From contig JASSKH010000020.1 in the NCBI GenBank assembly GCA_031763025.1, forward strand, positions 7,690,667 to 7,754,666: a stretch of 64,000 nt of DNA. The letters run 5' to 3'. Origin of the DNA: Macrocystis pyrifera. Taxonomy: Eukaryota; Sar; Phaeophyceae; Laminariales; Laminariaceae. Position numbers and translations under genes: made by a program. Position 1 is the stretch's first letter. Each line of letters opens with the position of its first letter. Shown here piece after piece: positions 57,760 through 64,000 of this stretch. Under the pieces are notes generated by a model that had not been told where the DNA came from, ran no database searches, and worked only from the letters and a program-made list of their open reading frames with translations.

Positions 57760-58141
57760 ATGCCCCTACTCTACCTTGTGGCGTGTTTGCCCTTGATACT
57801 CTCTGTCCACTTGATGCAGACGGAGTACTGCAACTCCATCGAATGCCCGGACAACTTCACTCCCATCGCCGACGCCATGAACGTGGCGTGCGAAGGTGGC
57901 TCGTGCAGCGTTTCCCAGTGCTGCGAGGCGTTCTGCTCGTACATGGCTTGTGACGACGGTTACACCCAGATTCCCAACGCCAACACCACAATGTGCGCCG
58001 ACTCCGGGTGCACCGCCAGCCTGTGTTGCGAGGCGTTGTGCTCGTCCTACCCGTGCAAGAACAACTTCGTCCCCGTGGAGGATGCCGCCACGCTGGTTTG
58101 CCCTGACACAGGCTGCACCAGGTCCCTCTGCTGCGAGTACG
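57760..58141 (+). CDS. Cysteine-module gene exon with modules 1-3
   Basis: The modules start at CNSIECPDNFTPIADA, CSYMACDDGYTQIPNA and CSSYPCKNNFVPVEDA, and each ends in a CC pair. The donor is TACG|GTGAGC. If the upstream bases act as an intron instead (acceptor GATGCAG at 57819), the exon would start at ACG GAG TAC in phase 0 and lack its own signal peptide. Confidence 0.8.
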
Positions 58142-59946
58142 GTGAGCAGTCGGCTTGACACAGCAACAATTGTCACACAGGGTTAGCATGCAAATACGAG
58201 TTTCAATGCAATCCTTGATCTCATAGGCCGATGTTAACATGTATATCTTACAACATGTACCGAACAATCACATCGACTTGCAAGGTGGATTTGCCTTTAG
58301 GATGAATGTTGATTTGGTAAATACGAAGATTTCAAAATATATTGAGTGGTGGATGGGATTCCGTGGATACTGAAAACGTAACCTTGACACGTTTCTCAGT
58401 TGAGCTCCAGGAGTTAGAGCAGACTCACAAAAAGCGTCTGATTTTAGCGTACCCTGTCTCCTGTCGGTTATGCATTGAACAAGATGAGCCTTGAACTGAG
58501 GTACACCCCGATGCCGATACGAAAGTAGTGCACATGTATCTAGAGTTTCAGGTGCTCTTGTATCAACATATTTATTTGATGCTGGCACGTGTGGTATGAC
58601 CATAGCGCAGCAAGGACGTACCATGCTGTTGTGTGTCCTCCCCAACGTCTACTCACACGGCTGTTGCAGTACGACTGGTTTCAAAACACGACCGAACCAC
58701 ACAACTATAGTACGCACAGCCCTACTAGTACTTTCACAATTACTATTATTGTAATATACGTTTTGCCACACGACAATGTCCAGCATAACCCTCGGCCTTG
58801 ATCACCCACGAACGTTCCGCGTAAGAAAAAACATGCGTACGAACACTTCGTTTTGTTTTTTGACGACGATAAATCATTGGGAGTCGTTTTCTGCGTTCCG
58901 TATTACCGGCCGCCTCCGTGACGATAATCACTCATTCGTAAGGTTGCTTCCCAAAACCAATATGGATTTTCGTTCCCCCGAAATTGCCGACATATGGCCA
59001 TAGTGTTAGGGTCGTCAGCGTGAATATGGCGTGCAATCGTATCCAGTACGATGGGATTGCACCACATGTCAACTACTCGTGCGTGTTATTCACCGACACA
59101 CACATCGACGACCGTCAAAATGATTATTCGAGTTCCTTGCGACAACTACACTATCGTTCATTTCATTCGTACCAGAAATACTGCGACTCATTCAAGCCTT
59201 TTTCTCTCGCTCTCTTGTTAGGCGCTTATCGACATATTCGTTGTTCCATCTCGTGTTTTACCGATGTTAAGCTTTTTTCTCTCGCTCTCTTGTTCGGCGC
59301 ACATGTTCGTCGTTTCATCTCGTGTTTCACAGATGTTGAAAAGTTTGACCCGCTCTGCAACTCCATCGAGTGCCCGGACAACTTCACCCCCATCGCCGAC
59401 GCCGCCATCACGAAGTGCGAGGGCAAGATATGCGAGGTTTCCCAGTGCTGCGAGGCGTTCTGTTCGTACTTCGCGTGCCCCGGCGGCTACATCCCCGTGG
59501 AGGATGCCGACACTCTGCCCTGCCCTGACACTGGATGCACCAAGTCTCTCTGCTGTGGTACGTCGTTCAACCCTTGCCTTCCGATACTCCGCAGAATTGA
59601 GTTCCACGTTGGTCACCGATGAACAATACCCGAAGAATCACAACCAAAGGAAAGTAAACCCTTCTACAATATACATGAATATGTCGCGACCCCAACTTAG
59701 CTACCAGGCACATGATACAACTTCTTGATTTGTTTCCAACCTGGCTAGCGACTTGATCAAACTGTTGACTTCGTTCCCTTCTAGCGAACACATCTTCCCA
59801 AACCTGCTTGTCTACTCTCAATCTTTGGTGTTTGTTTCCTAACAGCCAAACCCCCGCCCCCCCCTGCACGTCCAAATGTTGGTGGTGCCTCTACTAGGAA
59901 GATGAACGATGATCCACCTCAAGAAACATGCATGTGTGGTCAATAG
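57760..59946 (+). CDS. Secreted protein with five six-cysteine modules, 3 exons
   Basis: Join: 57760-58141, 59333-59557, 59846-59946. Introns are GT-AG, both phase 1, giving 708 nt and 235 residues. It starts with a hydrophobic signal-like segment (MPLLYLVACLPLILSVHL). Five modules follow the strict pattern C-x4-C-x14-C-x4-C-x4-C-C, three in the first exon and two in the second. The third exon gives a Pro-rich tail with a final CMC pair and a stop at 59944. The even, paired cysteine count and the signal peptide point to a disulfide-stabilised extracellular protein, perhaps cell-wall or adhesion related; that role is inference. The family is not one I can name. An alternative signal exon lies at 54681-54729. 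Confidence 0.75.
58142..59332 (+). other. Intron of the cysteine-module gene with duplicated 3' splice region
   Basis: This is a GT-AG intron of 1191 bp. Its last 144 bp are a tandem duplication: 59194-59268 and 59269-59337 share the pyrimidine tract TTTTTCTCTCGCTCTCTTG and the end TCGTGTTT..C.GATGTT. The upstream copy has CCG where the used copy has CAG, so only the second keeps a working acceptor. Confidence 0.65.
59333..59557 (+). CDS. Cysteine-module gene exon with modules 4-5
   Basis: The acceptor TTTCACAG is followed by DVEKFDPLCNSIECPDNF. Module 4 is nearly identical to module 1, and module 5 (CSYFACPGGYIPVEDA) blends modules 2 and 3. The donor is TGTG|GTACGT. The exon is phase 1-1, so it can be skipped or duplicated without changing the frame. 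Confidence 0.8.
59846..59946 (+). CDS. Last exon of the cysteine-module gene: Pro-rich tail and stop
   Basis: The acceptor CCTAACAG is followed in phase 1 by AKPPPPPARPNVGGAST, then PPQETCMCGQ and TAG. The tail has no GPI-type hydrophobic end and no membrane segment. Confidence 0.65.
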
Positions 59947-62900
59947 TTAACTTGCTCAAGATAGTCAAGCAATTGTTTCACCGACGCACACCCCTCTGCT
60001 TTTGCTTATCCTCCCCCCATGTTCCCGAAGACAAAAATTGACTAGGGTACGACACGACGACGACAATTTCTGATCTGTTGGGCGATGGTGAACGACATCG
60101 CAACTTATCTCTGGCGTCTACCTCAATGAATGGCGCGTCATCTTTCAACTTCCCCCGGATCAAACCCAACTTCACGGTGTGGAAACCCAGCTGTCTTATT
60201 CATGACTGAGCTGGGGCTTCCGCGCGAAAAATCGACCTCTTTTACATTGGAATGTCTCGGTTTATCTTTGAACAAAGTTGACCGCGACTCGCATACGACA
60301 GTGATATCCCTTCTCATCGATATACGATGCCTGAATGTTCGCACATGAGTTTTGGATGCCGCTACATATTGAAAATTCAGCGCACTTATTTGGGTTGAGT
60401 TTGGGGTAGTCACGAAGGGATATAATCACCCCGAGGTCAACGACTAGATAAACGGTGCAATGTGCCAGACGGAAACAATGAGGGGGATGTTGGTGCCGAT
60501 TGGGCATTTCGTTCATTGCAAATTGAGTGTTTTACAGGTGTTAACTGTTGTCAAGTCATTTCCAATAGTGTCGTCCTGGTGACCCCCCCCCCCCGCAGGC
60601 GTTGTTAGTGCTTCGTATCTCCATCACTGTTTCAGTCGGGGTGACCGATTTTCTCAAGGAAACCCTAAATTAGAAATAAGCGTCTGAAGCTCGAGCTAGC
60701 ATTGATTCAGGTAGATATTGAACGTGCGCACGCCGGTGGTTGCGGTGGGATGGCCTGTCGGTTTGTGTGGACAAGGAAATACAATATTTTACGTATATTA
60801 GCTGGGGGTTAACACATCCTTTATTAATATCATGATTGGGTCGGATTCTAGCTATCGGCATCTCGTGTGTAAGGCGCAGACTGTTTGCTGTTTCCGGCAG
60901 ACATATTGTTTTTTCAGACTTGACATCATGGCTGGGCAGGTACTCCTGTGCGCGAAACCGACCTGGGATATTAACGTCTCGAGAGGGCGGTGGGTTGTGG
61001 CTACGATGTGGCCGGTTGGGGTGCGGAACAAGCCGCTATAGGTGCACTTGCAACGTCGCCCTGGTCCAACAACAGTAGGTACAGTGATGACGCTCTTCGA
61101 GAAAAGCCCTTTCCTGTCGCCCCTCCCCTCCCATTTCCCGCCCCCGAGCGAGGACGTCACGAGGTGAAGACGTTGTACGCGCAGGCAAGGCACTGCTGTT
61201 GCAAACATAGGCGCCAGGACTCATACGATAACGGTGGTGGCTATTCAACAAAGACAAAAGGCAGCGAGGAAGGTGTCTAGGGTTGAAGTCGGGCTGTTCG
61301 GGTTGGAAATTGTTTGTGCTCATTGATTGCTACGCCAACCGTCCTACGCAGGTCCTTCGCGAAGGCGGCAGGGTTTCAATCGCATCGATGCCACGCACGA
61401 AACAAGCATGCAGCATGCAGTGTGTGCGCACGTCGTGCGCTGTCGGGCGGACGAAAACGTAACAACTCGTGTGTAGCTGATTGGGTAGCAGCAGATGACG
61501 GAGAGACCGCCAAGTTGTGGAGCGTTGTTTCGGCCTTGGTATTTGGAGTGGTTGGTGTCCGGAACGCTTCCCAGCTTTGTTGAACTCCTCGCACGAATAA
61601 CGAAGACGTTGGTCAATGTTATACCCTTGGTCGACCTCCCACCGCTGGCGACCCGTCTTGTGTAAGAGAATATACCCCGTCTCTTTGCTCTATTGAGTAC
61701 AACTCTACGGTTGGACCACAATTCTGGTGTGTCAGGCTTCCGACATGATACGACTGTGCACGACAACAACCAAGCATTGAAAAGACTCAAACACTAGTAC
61801 ACCACTTATCTTTAGACGTGTATATGCGTAACGAGACAAAGCGCATATATATGGCGTAGTGTGTGGACGAGATGACAGTCGTTGCGTTTCTGGGTAGGTG
61901 TGGGGCTTCCGTGGTCCATCACCAGGAGGCGGCACAATGCCGGAGGCGCGTTTCTTTGCACCGGGTACGGCCCATCCTGCCTCGGATCACACATGCACTC
62001 CAACTAAGTCAACATATAGTATCCCATATATTCACGGACGCGTGCAACGATAGGGGTAGCATTTTTTCCCCAAAACATACATTTCAGATTGATGACAACT
62101 CCGAACGGAGGAAATACCCGATATCGCTGAAATGACAGTTGCTTCTGAGTTTGTGATGCTATCTAAAACCACGGGAATTCCCATCCGGTTGCAGTTTCGT
62201 TTCCTCTTAAGGAAATGTTTGAGGCTGGCTGACTCGCTCTTCAACTATGGAGTCCCAGAAAGTAATAGTGGCACCCTTATCGTAGCATGGATCTATATTA
62301 TCCCTTATTCTCAACAACGAGGCCTGTGTGGCCGGGCTGTGGTACCGATAACACCGTTGAGCCCGAACTTTTTTTTGTGGCGGGTCTTATCGACTGAGTA
62401 GCTCCCGGACATATTCAAACTAGCCTATGGCAATTCGTATCGGGCTCAGCTAGGCCGTTTTGCTCATAGTCGGTTGTTGGGCATGACTCCGGCGGCAGTA
62501 GCGTTATGAACAGCACGTTTTGAGTTAGCAGAAACGTGTCTAGGTTACGGACCATTTCCCCAGCCGAGGAATCGTCCGGTGACGCTTGCCAACGTAGAGG
62601 CGCGCCACCCTCTTTCAAGATGTTTCTCGAACGAAGAGCTCCTTACCTCAACCAAAAAACTCATTTTGGAGAAACGCGTAAGTGTTACCCGATAAAGTGT
62701 CCCAAGGTCAAACTTAAAAACATGACGAAAAATATTGCAACACAAGAAGTATATTCCGACGAGGTTGGCGTTGAGGAGCCATCATCGTCTCTGAAAACGT
62801 TTCAGATTCTCAGAGTGCTACCTCTATCGTAGCACGCGTCCAATAACCTCTTTGCGTTGCAACAAAAAGTTTAACGCCTATATATTATGGTTTTGTATCG

Positions 62901-64000
62901 GGCTATGCCATGACATGTAGTTTCAAGTCAGGTTGGGTCAGGTATGGACGTCTACATGGTGAGTAGCATCCGAAGCATCGGGTGGTACGCCTACTCTAAT
63001 TGCTCGTGCGTCGTGCGTTAATAATGTACACAGCTCTTCAAGGGACGCACGCCTTAGAAATTGCTGTTCTGCTACCCTACTACGTGGAACAGCGCTGTGT
63101 ACTCGATCTGGCGCGTGCCTCGTAAGGTGTCAGCCCTGTTAACACCCTGAATGCACGCGCCCGAGCCTATGTCGCAATCTCCGTTCTAAACGGGGTGAAT
63201 TGATTGAGTAGCAACGTGGCCCACACATCGTTACTCATATCGGGCATATTCCGGAACGTTCGTGGCGTTGTCACGACCTATCGCTTGCACGGCCTATACT
63301 TCGTGGAATATGCGGGCTCGATTGCAGAGCGCAATCGCACTTTTCGGCCCTGCTGACCCTTCCGAGATAGTGCACCCTAGGCTGGGGCCTCATACGTCTC
63401 TCGGGAACGCTGTCACCAAGGTTGGGTGCCAGCAAGTATGCTCAGAGTTGGCGTGCAGCAGTGCGTCGATCAGCTCGGGCCAATAGTCCATCGACCGAAG
63501 ATGCGATGTCTTGTCTAACCGGGGATGCGACGCATGCGAAGACAAGTGTACTCCAGCAATGTTTTGAAGCTTTTTGCTTGAGAAGCTCTCAATTTAACTG
63601 CGATTCAGAACATAGTTCGACACTCAATCCGATGAGCCATGCCATGGCCTAGGTTTACAACAAAAACTATCAAACACCGACAGACAATGCCGGGTAGTTC
63701 CTGAGTTGGGAAGCCATGTAAGCCAGAGGTAATCGAGGGTCTCTGCCTGCTATGAACGTCATCGAAAGCGTCATGCGCGTCTTGTGAAGTGCCGCTATCA
63801 AGATACGCATGCGGGGGGTGCGATGAAATCATCTCCTCAATACCGGGAAAAGAGAGGTTGTGGCGAAATCAAAGTCACCATCAGCGCGAACGGTGGAGCT
63901 GGGGACGACGCTATTGCTTCGAACCTGCCGTCTCCATGACAGTGAGGCTGTGGCTACGAAAAATGGGAGTTGCGACCAGCACTCGAAACTTTCCCTCGTA
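59947..64000. other. No gene recognised
   Basis: Only short frames on both strands, no long repeats, and few homopolymers. It may hold untranslated sequence of the cysteine-module gene at its left end. Confidence 0.5.

Noticed and set aside
57826-59557. EsV-1-7/IMM-type cysteine repeat of brown algae and their viruses
   Set aside because: Spacing differs: this module is C-x4-C-x14-C-x4-C-x4-CC with no conserved His, whereas EsV-1-7 is C-x4-C-x16-C-x2-H.

Overview
The window is eukaryotic nuclear DNA. Coding exons are short (50-380 bp), introns run to several kilobases with GT-AG borders, and most of the sequence is transposable-element and low-complexity DNA. The style (large introns, heavy CTG/CAG and poly-C/poly-G runs, compact exons with high third-position GC) fits a stramenopile such as a brown alga. 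That is an inference from style only; no gene here proves it. Two 100-bp runs of N (1058-1157 and 32332-32431) are scaffold gaps.

The left end (about 2.1-17.5 kb) is one minus-strand gene in eight exons. Spliced by eye it gives an unbroken 409-residue secreted-pathway protein with three thioredoxin-like domains (CGHC, CRGC and CGNC) and no KDEL-type tail: a protein disulfide isomerase. Only 1.23 kb of its 15.4 kb is coding. The introns hold poly-C/poly-G tracts, simple repeats, four ~105-bp palindromic MITEs and poly-C-tailed dispersed elements. A 313-bp spacer separates its start codon from a plus-strand first exon (17827-18018), so the two genes are head to head.

From 19 to 25.6 kb lie copies of a ~775-bp terminal-inverted-repeat transposon with a TTA target duplication, an inverted pair of ~0.8-1 kb arms, a candidate two-exon gene start (21209-21726), and a CTG-rich dispersed element. 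From 27.6 to 32.3 kb come more MITEs, tandem poly-C repeats, a long acidic/Ser-Asp exon plus a short following exon of an unrecognised plus-strand gene, and an 11-bp satellite running up to the second gap.

From 32.4 to 54 kb I recognise no intact gene. This stretch has tRNA-like palindromes, diverged retroelement-like duplicates broken by later insertions, a field of AGTACT-rich repeats, and a foldback structure in which two arrays of a ~220-bp palindromic repeat face each other across 1.5 kb.

The right end has one good gene, 57760-59946 (+): three exons encoding a secreted protein of 235 residues with five copies of a strict six-cysteine module (C-x4-C-x14-C-x4-C-x4-CC). A separate signal-peptide exon at 54681-54729 has the right phase to act as an alternative first exon. 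The last 4 kb shows nothing I can assign.
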